A DNA stretch of 64,000 nt from Candidatus Rokuibacteriota bacterium (GCA_003220265.1 QHRW01000126.1:1-64000), one strand, 5' to 3'; positions 7,739 through 16,961 are shown, counted from the first letter of the stretch. The notes: a model not told the origin generated them from the letters alone. Translations and numbers: made by a program.

Positions 7739-9295
7739 ATGACGCACCTTGGACAGATCCGTCGTGGCATGGTCATGGGCTTCTTCGTGGCGCTCCTCGC
7801 GATCCTCGTCGCCATCCCCGGTGGCGTCTTCCTCCAGGCGGCGGATCACCGTGACGCGCCGCTGATCGACGAAGACCCGTCCGCGGACATCAACGACGTC
7901 TTCGTCTTCCTCAACCCCAACGATCCGACGAAGGTCATCTTCGCGATGACCGTCAACGGATTCGCCGTACCCGCCGTGCGCTCGAGCTATTCGTTCGCAC
8001 CCGAGGCGCTCTATCAGTTCAAGATCGACAACACCGGCGACGCGCGCGAGAAGCTCGTCATCCAGGCGACGTTCGACGGCTTCGAGTCGCTGCGCGATCC
8101 GCGTTGCCCGGCCCCGGCCGGCGGCCAGTTCGTGACGATCATCGGGCCCACCAAGCCCGTGAACGTGGGCGCCGACAACCAGCTGGTGAAGAAGGGTCCC
8201 AAGGTCGAGGGCTGCACCAATACGGTGCTCAGCGGCGACGGCATCCGCGCATTCGCCGCGCTGTCCGACGATCCCTTCGTCGTGGACATCGGCCAGTTCA
8301 ATCGCATCCTGGGCGGCACCCAGGACGTGTTCCGGCAGAACGGCGCGTTCCGCGGTCGCCCCCTGCACGCCGACGGCACCAGCGGCGTCAACGGCTTCGG
8401 CGGCTTCAACGTCTCAGGGCTCGTCGTCGAGGTGCCGCTCGCGATGATCCAGGGCAGCGCGAATCGCGCGGGGACGTACCTCGCGAACAACACGACCATC
8501 GGCGTGTGGGGCACCACCGGCCGCACGAAGATGCGCAAACGCCACGACGAGCGCGAGAACGACAACGGTCCCTTCATCCAGGTCCAGCGCATGGGCCACC
8601 AGCTCTTCAAGACGGTGTTCCTGCCCACGGCAGTGAAAGACGCGTTCAACGCGAGCACGCCGGCCGAGGATGCGCGCCGGGTCGCCCAGTTCATTCCCGA
8701 TGCGCTCACCTCCAACGACCCGAACGGCAACACGATCGCCGCGCGGGCGGCCCTTATCACCGCTCTGGGCTTCAACGGGCTGCCGGGCGGCGCGCCGCTG
8801 CTGCTCGGCCCGACGTTCACCAACACCGATAAAGAGCTCCTCCGTCACGTACTGATCCCCGACGTGCTGCGCTTCAACCTGGCCGCCCCCGCCACCGATG
8901 TCGGCGTGGCGAGCAACGGACTGCAGAACGGCCGGAGGTTCGGCGACGACGTCGTCGACATCCTGCTGCGGCTGGCGCGCGAGCTGGCCGACGTGAAGTT
9001 CCCGGACGGCTCCGGCCTCCCCGGCAGCAATGCGCTCGGCAACCGGCGCGCGCTCGACTGCGACTTCGTGAGGACACCTCCACCGGCGGGCGTGGACCGG
9101 GGCCCGGTGCCCTGCCCCGACCGGCGCGTGCTGGCGGTCATCCAGGGGACGGACTTCATCGAGCCCGACGCCTTCGTCACGGACGTGAGCAACAGCGGGA
9201 ACGACCGGGACTTCCGTGCGGACTTCCCGTTCATCGGGACACCGCATCCGCTCCCCGGCGAGCCGGGCACGGTGGGGTTCCCGCCGCAGCAGTGA
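7739..9295 (+). CDS. DUF4331 family secreted protein
   Basis: 518 residues. A hydrophobic N-terminal segment (GFFVALLAILVAIPGGVFLQ) acts as signal peptide or anchor, followed at once by the family hallmark ADHRDAPLIDEDPSADINDV and FVFLNPNDPTKVIFAMTVN. The function of DUF4331 is not established; the proteins are exported. The start was taken at ATG 7739 because it gives the correct signal peptide and has a Shine-Dalgarno; an upstream in-frame start would add a cysteine-rich stretch of no family character. A TPR protein and two metal transporters follow on the same strand, so all four may form one operon linked to periplasmic metal handling. Confidence 0.85.
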   Translation: MTHLGQIRRGMVMGFFVALLAILVAIPGGVFLQAADHRDAPLIDEDPSADINDVFVFLNPNDPTKVIFAMTVNGFAVPAVRSSYSFAPEALYQFKIDNTGDAREKLVIQATFDGFESLRDPRCPAPAGGQFVTIIGPTKPVNVGADNQLVKKGPKVEGCTNTVLSGDGIRAFAALSDDPFVVDIGQFNRILGGTQDVFRQNGAFRGRPLHADGTSGVNGFGGFNVSGLVVEVPLAMIQGSANRAGTYLANNTTIGVWGTTGRTKMRKRHDERENDNGPFIQVQRMGHQLFKTVFLPTAVKDAFNASTPAEDARRVAQFIPDALTSNDPNGNTIAARAALITALGFNGLPGGAPLLLGPTFTNTDKELLRHVLIPDVLRFNLAAPATDVGVASNGLQNGRRFGDDVVDILLRLARELADVKFPDGSGLPGSNALGNRRALDCDFVRTPPPAGVDRGPVPCPDRRVLAVIQGTDFIEPDAFVTDVSNSGNDRDFRADFPFIGTPHPLPGEPGTVGFPPQQ

Positions 9296-9308
9296 CCCGC
9301 AGGTAGCG

Positions 9309-10601
9309 ATGTCGAAGCATGCCCGCGTGGGCGGCCCGGCGAGACTGATCCTCGCCGGCGCCGCCCTCGCGCTTCTCACGGCCACCGTCGTCTCCGCGCA
9401 GGAGCGGACGACCGACCAGATCGTCCGTTTCCACCAGTCGCGCGTGGCCGCCGATCGCGACGATCCGCTTGCTCACAACCGCCTCGCCGCCGCCTACATC
9501 CGGAAGGCCCGCGAGAGCGGCGACCTCACCTACTACACGCTGGCCGAGCAGGCCGCGCAGCGCGGCGCGGACCTCGTGTCACGCGGTCCGGCAGCCGCCA
9601 CCGCGAACACGCTGCTGGCCACCGTGCACGTGGCGCGACACGAGTTCCGCCAGGCCCTGAGCCGGGCGCGTACGGCGCTCGACCTGAATCCCGCCGATGC
9701 CGCGCCGCAGGCGGTCGCCGGCGACGCGCTGGTCGAGCTGGGCGATTACGACGAGGCGGCGCGCACGTACGCGCGGCTGGCGTCGCTGACGGGCCCACGG
9801 AATCCCGCCGGCCGTCTCGCCTGGTTGCGGTTCCTGCAGGGCGATCCGGCGAGCGCCGTCGCCGGCATGCGTCAGGCGGTCGCGACCGCCACGGCCGCCA
9901 ATCCGATCGGGGAGCCCACGGCCTGGACCCGGGTGCAGCTCGGTGAGCTGCTGTTTCACACGGGCGATCTCGCCGGCGCCGAGGCCGCGTATCGCGACGC
10001 CCTGGCCGCCCTGCCCGGCTATCACGCCGCAATCGCGGGCACCGCGCGCGTGGCGGCGGCGCGCGGGCGGTTGCGCGAGGCGGCCGAGCACTACCACAAG
10101 GCGCTCGACGTCGTGCCGCTGCCGGAATACGCGGCCGCGCTGGGCGACGTCTACACGCGCATCGGACGCGAGCCCGAGGCCCGCAAGCAGTACGCGCTCG
10201 TGGAGTACATCGGCCGGCTGAGCGCGCTCAACAAGACGGTCTACAACCGCGAGCTGGCCCTCTTCCTGGCCGATCACGATCTCCGGTTGCCCGAGGCGCT
10301 CGAGCTCGCGCGCAAGGAGCTGGAGGCGCGGCGCGACATCTACACGTACGACGTGCTGGCGTGGGCGCTCTACAAGAACGGCCAGGCGCGCGAGGCGCAG
10401 GCGGCCATGACCGAGGCGCAGCGCCTCGGCACGCAGGACGCGCGCCTGCTCTTCCACGCGGGCATGATCCATCGCGCGCTCGGCGAGCACGAGCCGGCGC
10501 GGGCGGCCCTCGCGCGGGCGCTCAGCCTCAATCCCCACTTCCACGTCCTGCACGCCTCCATGGCGGCGGGCGTGCTGGCCGAGCTGAAGGCCGGGCGATG
10601 A
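9309..10601 (+). CDS. Secreted tetratricopeptide-repeat protein
   Basis: 430 residues with a signal peptide (ARLILAGAALALLTATVVSA, cleavage before QERTTD). Most of the rest is TPR repeats, for example NPADAAPQAVAGDALVELGD, GDLAGAEAAYRDALAALPGY and ALGEHEPARAALARALSLNP. It is likely a periplasmic scaffold. It starts 13 bases after the DUF4331 gene and its stop overlaps the next gene by ATGA. Confidence 0.85.
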   Translation: MSKHARVGGPARLILAGAALALLTATVVSAQERTTDQIVRFHQSRVAADRDDPLAHNRLAAAYIRKARESGDLTYYTLAEQAAQRGADLVSRGPAAATANTLLATVHVARHEFRQALSRARTALDLNPADAAPQAVAGDALVELGDYDEAARTYARLASLTGPRNPAGRLAWLRFLQGDPASAVAGMRQAVATATAANPIGEPTAWTRVQLGELLFHTGDLAGAEAAYRDALAALPGYHAAIAGTARVAAARGRLREAAEHYHKALDVVPLPEYAAALGDVYTRIGREPEARKQYALVEYIGRLSALNKTVYNRELALFLADHDLRLPEALELARKELEARRDIYTYDVLAWALYKNGQAREAQAAMTEAQRLGTQDARLLFHAGMIHRALGEHEPARAALARALSLNPHFHVLHASMAAGVLAELKAGR

Positions 10602-12058
10602 AAGCGCGCGTCGTGGTCGCGATCATGGCGATGCTCGCCCTGACCACCGCGGCGGCGCACGCGCATCCGCTGGGGAACTTCAGCATCAGCCACTACGCGG
10701 GCCTGGAGATCAACGCCGCCGAAGTGACCGTCCGCTACGTCATCGACATGGCGGAGATCCCGACCTTCCAGGAGCTGCAGGACACCGGGCTCGTGGCCGA
10801 CGTGGGCCACGCGAGCGTGAAGCCCTGGAGCGCGGGCAAGGCGCGGGCGCTGGCCGAGCGGCTGCGGCTGGAGATCGGCGATCGGCGCCTGCCGCTGGAG
10901 GTCGTCAGCCACGAGACGATCTTCCCGCCGGGCGCCGGCGGCCTGCCGACCCTGAAGCTCGGCGTCGTCTATCGCGCGGCGCTCCCCGCGGGCGACGGGC
11001 CGCTGGAGGTGCGCTACCGCGACGAGAACTTCCCCGAGCGCGCGGGCTGGAAGGAGATCGTCGCGCGCGCGGGCGCCGGCGCCTCGCTCGTGGCGAGCAC
11101 GGCGCCGGCCACGGACCGCAGCCGCGAGCTGTCGGACTACCCGACGGACCTGATCAACAGCCCGCCGCAAGACCTCGAGGCGCGCGTGACGTTCTCACGG
11201 GCGCCGGGCGCGGTCGTGGCGACGACGCCGTCCCCGGCGCCGCCGGCGCTGCGGCCGAACGCGCAAGTGGCGCCGAACGCCTTCGCCGACCTGGTGGCCC
11301 GCTCGCAGCCGGGCGTCGGGCTGGTCGCGCTCGCCCTGCTGACGGCCGCCGTCCTCGGCGCCTTCCACGCGCTGGAGCCGGGTCACGGCAAGACGGTGGT
11401 GGCCGCCTATCTCGTCGGCTCGCGCGGCACCGCGCGCCACGCGCTGGTCCTCGGCCTCGTGGTGACGGCCTCGCACACGGCCGGTGTCTACCTGCTCGGC
11501 GGTATCACCTTCTACGCCTCGCAGCACGTGGTGCCCGAGCGGCTGTACCCGTGGCTGAGCCTCGTGTCCGGCCTGATGATCGCGGGAGTCGGGCTCGCGC
11601 TGTTCCTCCGCCGCTTCGGCGGCCGTGGAGCCGAGCACGGCCACGATCACCATCATGGCCATCACCATCACCACGATCACCACGGGCCGCACGACCACGG
11701 TGATGGCGTCCACGATCACGACCATGGCCACCAGCCGGTCTCGCTGCGGGCGCTGGTCGCGCTCGGCGTGAGCGGCGGGATCATTCCCTGCCCGGCCGCG
11801 CTCGTCGTGCTGCTGACGGCGCTGTCGATGCACCGCGTGGGCTTCGGCCTGGTCCTCATCGTCGCCTTCAGCATCGGCCTGGCGGCGGTCCTGGTGGCCA
11901 TCGGCATCCTGATGGTCTACGCTGGCCGCCTGATGACGCGCTTCCGTGACGACGGCCCGTGGATCCGCCGGTGGCTGCCGCTCACCTCGTCCGCCGTCAT
12001 GACGCTGCTGGGCCTCGGCATCGCGGTCCAGGCGGTCGCGCCGTGGATGCCTCGCTGA
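10598..12058 (+). CDS. Nickel/cobalt transporter, NicO/RcnA-like, with periplasmic N-terminal domain
   Basis: 486 residues. A signal peptide ends near AHAHPLGNF, then a soluble domain of about 200 residues, then a NicO-type membrane region with the hallmark HALEPGHGKTVVAAY near residue 260. A histidine-rich loop at about residues 348-380 (His, Asp and Gly, over a dozen His) follows, then SGGIIPCPAALVVLLTALS. Proteins of this build export or take up Ni2+ or Co2+; the His loop is a likely metal-binding buffer. ATG at 10598 overlaps the TPR stop by ATGA. Direction of transport cannot be decided from sequence. Confidence 0.85.
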   Translation: MKARVVVAIMAMLALTTAAAHAHPLGNFSISHYAGLEINAAEVTVRYVIDMAEIPTFQELQDTGLVADVGHASVKPWSAGKARALAERLRLEIGDRRLPLEVVSHETIFPPGAGGLPTLKLGVVYRAALPAGDGPLEVRYRDENFPERAGWKEIVARAGAGASLVASTAPATDRSRELSDYPTDLINSPPQDLEARVTFSRAPGAVVATTPSPAPPALRPNAQVAPNAFADLVARSQPGVGLVALALLTAAVLGAFHALEPGHGKTVVAAYLVGSRGTARHALVLGLVVTASHTAGVYLLGGITFYASQHVVPERLYPWLSLVSGLMIAGVGLALFLRRFGGRGAEHGHDHHHGHHHHHDHHGPHDHGDGVHDHDHGHQPVSLRALVALGVSGGIIPCPAALVVLLTALSMHRVGFGLVLIVAFSIGLAAVLVAIGILMVYAGRLMTRFRDDGPWIRRWLPLTSSAVMTLLGLGIAVQAVAPWMPR

Positions 12059-12741
12059 TCGCGGCCCTCGGCCTGGGCTTCCTGCTCGGCCTCCGCCACG
12101 CCATGGAGGCCGATCACGTCGCCGCCATGTCCACCATCGTCAGCCAGGAGCGCGGCTTCGTGCGCTCGTGCCTGCGCGGGACGTTCTGGGGCATCGGCCA
12201 CACGCTGGCGCTCCTCGCGGCCGGCGTCGTGATCATCGCGTTCAAGCTCCGGATCCCGCCCGAGGTCGAGCGGGGCGTGGAGGCCGTCATTGCGCTCGTG
12301 CTGGTGGGCCTCGGCGGCCACGTGCTGCTGCGGGCGATCGGCGCGGCCAGCGTGCATCGGCACGAGCACACGCACGACGGCGTCACGCACCAGCACCTCC
12401 ACGTCCACGTGGGCGCGGGCCACTCGCACGCCCACGTCCACCTGCTCACCGGCACGCGCCGGTCGCTGCTCCTCGGCTTGCTGCACGGCCTCGGTGGCGG
12501 CGGCGCGCTCGTGCTGGTCGTCATGACCACGATGCCCTCGCCGGCGGCGGCGTTCCTCTACATCCTCGTCTTCGGCCTGGGCTCCACGGCCGGCATGCTC
12601 GTGCTGAGCGGGTTGATCGGCCTGCCCTTCGCGCTGCTCGCGCCCGGCTCCTTCCGCGCGGCGACGGCGTTGCAGATCGTCGTGGGCGTCGTGAGCGTCC
12701 TCATCGGCGTCCTCATGCTGACGGGCCTGCACGCCGCCTGA
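12043..12741 (+). CDS. Nickel/cobalt permease, NiCoT/UreH-like
   Basis: 232 residues, several membrane helices. The NiCoT signature H-x4-D-H is present as GLRHAMEADHVAAM near residue 17, and a second one-sided His cluster (HRHEHTHDGVTHQHLHVHV) fills a loop around residues 105-130. The start is taken as GTG 12043, inside the end of the preceding gene (16-base overlap). Two different Ni/Co-type transporters in tandem suggest that one imports and one exports, or that they serve different metals; this is inference. Confidence 0.82.
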   Translation: MDASLIAALGLGFLLGLRHAMEADHVAAMSTIVSQERGFVRSCLRGTFWGIGHTLALLAAGVVIIAFKLRIPPEVERGVEAVIALVLVGLGGHVLLRAIGAASVHRHEHTHDGVTHQHLHVHVGAGHSHAHVHLLTGTRRSLLLGLLHGLGGGGALVLVVMTTMPSPAAAFLYILVFGLGSTAGMLVLSGLIGLPFALLAPGSFRAATALQIVVGVVSVLIGVLMLTGLHAA

Positions 12742-12742
12742 G

Positions 12743-13113
12743 GTGTCCCGCACCGGCGTGGCCTTCGAGATCTTCGAGCACGCTCCCGTGCGCACCAGCG
12801 AGGAGGCCGCTGCAGCGTGCGCGGCACGCCGCTCGAGGCCGGCGCCAAGGCGCTGGTGGTGCGGGCGGAGGACCGGTTGGTGCCTGCGTGCTGCCCGCGC
12901 ATCTCAAGGCCGACAACGCGCGGCTGCGCGCGCTCGTCGGCGCGCGCACGCTGCGCTTCGCGACGCCGGACGAGCTGCTGACGGTGACCGGCTGCGCCCC
13001 CGGCGCGGTGCCACCGTTCGGGGAGCACCACGGTCTCGATCACGATGCGCTGCGAGGACCTCGTCCGGCTGGCGGGTGCTGCCGTCTGCCACTTCGTGGT
13101 GACGAGCGCTTGA
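12743..13113 (+). pseudogene. Decayed YbaK/EbsC-type aminoacyl-tRNA deacylase
   Basis: Pieces of a YbaK domain are spread over several frames: FEIFEHAPVRTSEEAAA, then RGTPLEAGAKALVVRAEDR, then VLPAHLKADNARLRALVGAR with FATPDELLTVTGCAPGAVPP, then VSITMRCEDLVRLAGAAVCH to the stop. At least three frame changes are needed, and the stretch between PPFGE and the last block is shorter than in intact members, which implies a deletion as well. Intact YbaK hydrolyses mischarged tRNA; this copy cannot make one protein. Repeated sequencing errors are possible but would not explain the deletion. Confidence 0.75.
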
Positions 13114-13119
13114 AACGAC

Positions 13120-13149
13120 GCGGGGCGGGACCGCGCGGTCCCGCCCCGC
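13120..13149. terminator. Strong bidirectional terminator hairpin
   Basis: A perfect 13-bp inverted repeat (GCGGGGCGGGACC, 13120-13132, with its complement at 13137-13149) encloses GCGC. It sits between the convergent ybaK remnant and the Pal-like gene. No long T-run follows. Confidence 0.8.
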
Positions 13150-13171
13150 TCCCACTTGGTGCTGCGTTCCT

Positions 13172-14233
13172 CTAGCGGCTCTTGATGCGGAACTCGACGT
13201 GCCGGTTCAGCTTGCGGCACTCCTCGGTGCTGTCCGTGCAGACCGGCCGCTCCTTGCCATAGCTGATCGTGGCCATGCGCTCGGGCTCGATGCCGGAGGC
13301 GGCCAGCGTGGCCCGCACCGACTCCGCGCGGCGGTCGCCGAGCACCTGGTTGTACTCCGGCGTGCCGGCCTCGTCGCAGTGGCCCTCGATCATGAGCTGC
13401 AGATCGTCGTGCTGCTTCAGCCAGTCGACGTTCGTGGCCAGCACGTCGGCCGCGTCGGCCCGCAGCTTGGCGCTGTCGAAGTCGAAGTAGACGTTCCTCA
13501 TATCGATAGCCGGCACGAACTCCTCGATCTTGGGGCGCTCCGCCGACGGCTGCTCGAGCTGCGGCTCTTCGGACGGCAGCACCTTGGCGATCTGCACCGG
13601 GTCCGGCTCCGTGGCCGGCTCCGTGACGGCCGGCTTCGTCTCCTCGATCGGCGGCAGCGTCACGACCTTGGCCGGCTCCGGCTCCGCCTGCGCGGCCTGC
13701 GGTGAGGGCTGCTGCGAGGACTGCTGAGCGGGCGGCTGAGCCGGAGGTGCCGGCATCACGCGTGCCTGCGGCGCCTCGCCGCGGCGCACCCGGGTGAGCA
13801 CGAGCTGGACGCCCGGCGAGGCGCCCCGCACGTCACCGATCATGCGGTCATCGCCGACGCGCTTGAGGTCGGCGGCGAAGAGGTTGCCACCCAGCTCGTG
13901 CTTCAGCTGGATGCGGGAGCCGCGGATGCGAGCGGAGACCCGCGCGCCCGCCAGGCCCTCGCGCCGCACGTTCCACGGCACGGACTCCGCGGCCACGCTG
14001 CCGTCGAAGACCACGCGGCCATAGCCCGAGTTACCGACCTGCTTGATCTCGAGGATGACCTCGTCTTCGCGGGGCGACTCGAAGAGGCCGGTGCCGATCC
14101 ACGTGCCCGTCCAGCGGCCCGTGACGTCGGAGTCGGTGGTCTTCGCCAGGGCCGAGGGCATCGAGCCGCCGGAGTGCGTGGTCGAGCATGCGGTGAGCAG
14201 TGCCAGTGAAGCCACCATCAGCAGCGAACGCAT
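13172..14233 (-). CDS. OmpA/Pal-like peptidoglycan-associated lipoprotein
   Basis: 353 residues. The lipoprotein signal is MRSLLMVASLALLTAC, with lipobox LLTAC and Cys16. A beta-rich domain covers about residues 35-165 and a Pro/Gln/Glu linker about 170-235. The C-terminal OmpA domain then has NVYFDFDSAKLRADA, MIEGHCDEAGTPEYN and LGDRRAESVRATL, the usual meso-diaminopimelate-binding motifs. It probably tethers the outer membrane to peptidoglycan. No tol genes are adjacent. The start at ATG 14233 gives a correct lipobox and is preceded by GGAGGGGAC. Confidence 0.88.
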   Translation of the reverse strand: MRSLLMVASLALLTACSTTHSGGSMPSALAKTTDSDVTGRWTGTWIGTGLFESPREDEVILEIKQVGNSGYGRVVFDGSVAAESVPWNVRREGLAGARVSARIRGSRIQLKHELGGNLFAADLKRVGDDRMIGDVRGASPGVQLVLTRVRRGEAPQARVMPAPPAQPPAQQSSQQPSPQAAQAEPEPAKVVTLPPIEETKPAVTEPATEPDPVQIAKVLPSEEPQLEQPSAERPKIEEFVPAIDMRNVYFDFDSAKLRADAADVLATNVDWLKQHDDLQLMIEGHCDEAGTPEYNQVLGDRRAESVRATLAASGIEPERMATISYGKERPVCTDSTEECRKLNRHVEFRIKSR

Positions 14234-14388
14234 AGTCCCCTCCAGGGCGCAGGTTGCACCTGGGGGCTGACGGCAACGCACGGCCCGTGCCACGGCGGGA
14301 ATGCGTTACTGGCGCGGACTTGTCGTGCAGGCGCGTCGCTTCCGCGTCAACCTGGTTACGGTGTCCGTGCCAAGCTGGCCGGGCCGAC

Positions 14389-14913
14389 CTAGTACCTCAG
14401 GCGGAGGCCGTACGTGAAGTCGTAGCCGGTGATCGCGCTGTCGGACGGTGTCCGGGAGCCGAGAGGCCCGGGTCCAGTGGTGGCCTCGTAGGCGCCGAAG
14501 AGGGTGACGTCCTTGCCGAGGCGCCAGTTGACCCCGGCCCCGGCCTTGGCGCCCAGCCGGACCGCGGGGTCCACCCGGGTGCCGAGCAACCGCGACACGT
14601 AGTCGGGCTCGACCAGGAACAGCGCGGGGCCCACGACCAGGTAGGGCTCCAGCGATTTCACCACGTCACTGCCGGGCCACTTGAGCTTGAGGTCGAACGA
14701 GAGCGCCGTGGTCTGTAGATTGAGATCCGCCGGCATGGCCGGCACCGGTGGCGTGAGCTGAGGACGCAGCGGCGTCACGCCGAAGCCGAGGCTCAGCGCC
14801 GGGCCCAGGTCCGTCAACCGTTCCTCGACGCGCTCGGCCGGCTGAGCGGCGAGGGCCGCGGCGGGCACCAGCGTGAGCACGACGACCGCGATCAGGCTTC
14901 GCATCCACAACAT
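14389..14913 (-). CDS. Small outer-membrane beta-barrel protein
   Basis: 174 residues with a signal peptide (MLWMRSLIAVVVLTLVPAAA) and a mature part of alternating hydrophobic strands ending YDFTYGLRLRY, an aromatic terminus as barrel proteins have. The spacing of strands (ALSFDLKLKWPG, LEPYLVVGPALFLV, AGAGVNWRLGKDVTLFGAYE) resembles OmpW/OmpA-type eight-stranded barrels. ATG 14913 is preferred over the upstream GTG because GGAGAG lies seven bases before it. Function unknown. It follows msrB by 34 bases. Confidence 0.75.
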   Translation of the reverse strand: MLWMRSLIAVVVLTLVPAAALAAQPAERVEERLTDLGPALSLGFGVTPLRPQLTPPVPAMPADLNLQTTALSFDLKLKWPGSDVVKSLEPYLVVGPALFLVEPDYVSRLLGTRVDPAVRLGAKAGAGVNWRLGKDVTLFGAYEATTGPGPLGSRTPSDSAITGYDFTYGLRLRY

Positions 14914-14947
14914 TGGACGGCTCTCCAACACGGCTATTCGTCCGCGC

Positions 14948-15406
14948 TCAGCGCGACGGCGCCTCGCGCGGCAACGGCGCGCCGTCGGCGACGAACTGCA
15001 GCGAGGCGGAGTTGAGACAGTAGCGCAGGCCCGTGGGCCGCGGCCCGTCGGGGAACAAGTGGCCGAGGTGGCCGTCGCAGCGCTTGCAGCGGATCTCCAC
15101 GCGCTCCATGCCGTAGCTGGTGTCGCGCAGCTCCGTGATGTGCTCGGCGTCGAACGGCTCGTAGAAGCTGGGCCAGCCGGTGCCGGACTCGAACTTCGTG
15201 GCCGAGCGGAACAGCGGCAGCGCGCAGAGACGGCACGCGTACACGCCGGCCTGCTTGTTGTCGAGCAGGCCGCCGCAGAACGGCGGCTCGGTGCCGTGGT
15301 CCAGCAGCACGCGGCGCTCCTCGCGCGAGAGGTCGCGCGCCAGGTGCTCGCGCATGGCGGGCGTCAGCGGGCCCAGATCGAAGCCGGACTTCGACTGCAC
15401 GCTCAT
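14948..15406 (-). CDS. msrB: Peptide-methionine (R)-S-oxide reductase
   Basis: 152 residues, full MsrB domain. The zinc-binding Cys pairs are CRLC and CKRC, the substrate motifs are SGTGWPSFY and [10 protein letters not shown], and the catalytic Cys is in YCLNSASL. The catalytic residue is Cys here, not Sec. It repairs methionine-R-sulfoxide with thioredoxin. Its ATG overlaps the stop of the second UGSC selenoprotein gene (ATGA), so an oxidative-damage enzyme is coupled to that gene. Confidence 0.93.
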   Translation of the reverse strand: MSVQSKSGFDLGPLTPAMREHLARDLSREERRVLLDHGTEPPFCGGLLDNKQAGVYACRLCALPLFRSATKFESGTGWPSFYEPFDAEHITELRDTSYGMERVEIRCKRCDGHLGHLFPDGPRPTGLRYCLNSASLQFVADGAPLPREAPSR

Positions 15407-15930
15407 GATCGTCCTCCGCCGAGGCACCGCTCGACTGCGTCGGCCAGCGCGTCGGCCCGCGCGTCGAGCTCGGCTGCCGTGAGGTTGGCGATCGGGTGCG
15501 GCGTGTCCACGAACGCGTACCCGGGCTTGCCCCAGCTCGTGGCCATGGCCTCGCCGGTGGCGCGGAACGGCGTCGTGACGATGGCCACTGCCGGAATGCC
15601 TTGCTGCTCCATCAGGATCGCGTCGAGCACACTGCTCGACGAGCAGGACCCTCAGTCGCCGATCCCGGAGACGACGAGGTCCGCCTGCGCGCGCAGCGTC
15701 TTGACGGCCGCCTCGTCGATCTCGTGGCTCGGCGAGCGCTTGCGGCTCGTGAGCGCCACCGTCATGCCGTGGCGCCGGGCCAGCCGCTCGGCCAGCAGGG
15801 CGAGCAGCGTGTCGGAGTTGAACTTGGTGTTGTCCACGAGCCCCAGGCGCAGACCGTCCAGGCTGGCCGGCCGCGGCGCCAGATCCACTGCGCGCTCCAC
15901 GGGCTTCGAGGTCGGATCGAAGAGTTTCAC
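15403..15930 (-). CDS. UGSC-family selenoprotein, second copy (in-frame UGA = Sec93)
   Basis: 175 residues if the UGA at 15652-15654 is Sec. It is related to the protein at 4711-5229: [19 protein letters not shown] before the site, D-U-G-S-C at it, and [20 protein letters not shown] after it. Independent conservation of UGA at the same position in two diverged paralogues is strong evidence for selenocysteine. A perfect SECIS-like hairpin lies at 15621-15641. GTG 15930 is preceded by GGGAGGAACGC and overlaps the partner-gene stop by GTGA; the gene's own stop overlaps msrB by ATGA. Probably a redox enzyme with a UxxC centre. Confidence 0.9.
15621..15641 (-). promoter_or_regulatory. Predicted bacterial SECIS element of UGSC gene 2
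   Basis: On the minus strand a perfect 8-bp stem CGTCGAGC/GCTCGACG encloses the loop AGTGT. The loop starts 18 bases after the UGA at 15652-15654 and has G in its second position. Confidence 0.72.
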
Positions 15931-16961
15931 GCGTTCCTCCCACTCTCTATGCGGACGGTGACGGCGCGCGTCCACTTGTTGCCCCAGCCGGGCAGGCAGG
16001 CCGACCAGCTTCCCGCGCGGCCCCCGGCGCACACGAGCAGGATGTCGTCGGCGCGCTCGAAGAGCCGGCGCCACGTCGTCTCGTCGGCGGCCTCCACCGG
16101 GCCCGGCAGGCGCGCGGCCCGCTTGAAGTCCGCCACCGTGCGCCGCGCGTGCTCGATCAAGAAGTCCTGGACCTTGCGGCGGCTCCAGCCGCTCGTCCTC
16201 AGCACGTCCGCGTGCTCGCCGGCCAGGACGATCAGCGACTGGTTGAAGCCCTTCATGTTGGGCACGCCGAGATTGCAGAGGGCGTCGGCGAAGCAGCGCA
16301 GCAGGGGCTCCGGCTTGGCGGCGAGCTGGTTGTAGACCTGGTAGAGACTGTTGGACGCGTAGACGGTGACGGCGCTGTCGTGCGCCGCCAGGCCGCGGCT
16401 CACGTGCAGCGGCTCCCACGGATGATCGTCCTCGTGCTCGGCGAAGCAGAAGGAGTACTTGCCGGGATTGCCGAGCGTGGCCCGGTCGAGCAGGCCGGGC
16501 CGCGTGTTGAGCGCGTTCATCATCACCAGGCGCACGGCGCGCCCGATCGTCGCGTTGGGCCGGTGTCCCTGGCCGAACGCGTTGTTACCGCTGTTGATGC
16601 CGAGCGCGCGCACGATCGACCCGTTGACGATCAGCACCATCGCCGAGCCGCCCGTGCTGCTGGCCGGACCGTGATAGGCGAAGTCGGGATGGCAGAGTCC
16701 CTTCACCGCGGCGACGACGACGGGCACGTACTCCGGGCGGCAGCCAGCCATGACGGCGTTGATGGCCACCTTGTCGGCCACCACGACCTGGTTGCGCCCG
16801 GCGATCTCACCGATCACCTCGTCGCCGCGCAAGCCGCCCGCGGCCAGCATGGCCTCGACGCTGGCGTCGCTCGGGGGCACGACGGGCAACCCGTCCGTCC
16901 ACCCGGCGTCGTAGTAGGCCTCGATGAGCTTCTGCGGATCTTCCACGGCGTCGGTCGTCAT
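15927..16961 (-). CDS. Conserved partner of UGSC selenoprotein, second copy (WTDGLP family)
   Basis: 344 residues, paralogue of the protein at 5226-6284. Shared blocks: [16 protein letters not shown] near residue 20, [15 protein letters not shown] near 70, [20 protein letters not shown] near 133 and [11 protein letters not shown] near 185. It lacks an obvious export signal. Here the partner precedes the selenoprotein, the reverse of the first locus, and the genes overlap by GTGA. Function unknown; obligate pairing suggests a complex. A structured leader lies just upstream (16985-17048). Confidence 0.85.
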   Translation of the reverse strand: MTTDAVEDPQKLIEAYYDAGWTDGLPVVPPSDASVEAMLAAGGLRGDEVIGEIAGRNQVVVADKVAINAVMAGCRPEYVPVVVAAVKGLCHPDFAYHGPASSTGGSAMVLIVNGSIVRALGINSGNNAFGQGHRPNATIGRAVRLVMMNALNTRPGLLDRATLGNPGKYSFCFAEHEDDHPWEPLHVSRGLAAHDSAVTVYASNSLYQVYNQLAAKPEPLLRCFADALCNLGVPNMKGFNQSLIVLAGEHADVLRTSGWSRRKVQDFLIEHARRTVADFKRAARLPGPVEAADETTWRRLFERADDILLVCAGGRAGSWSACLPGWGNKWTRAVTVRIESGRNA

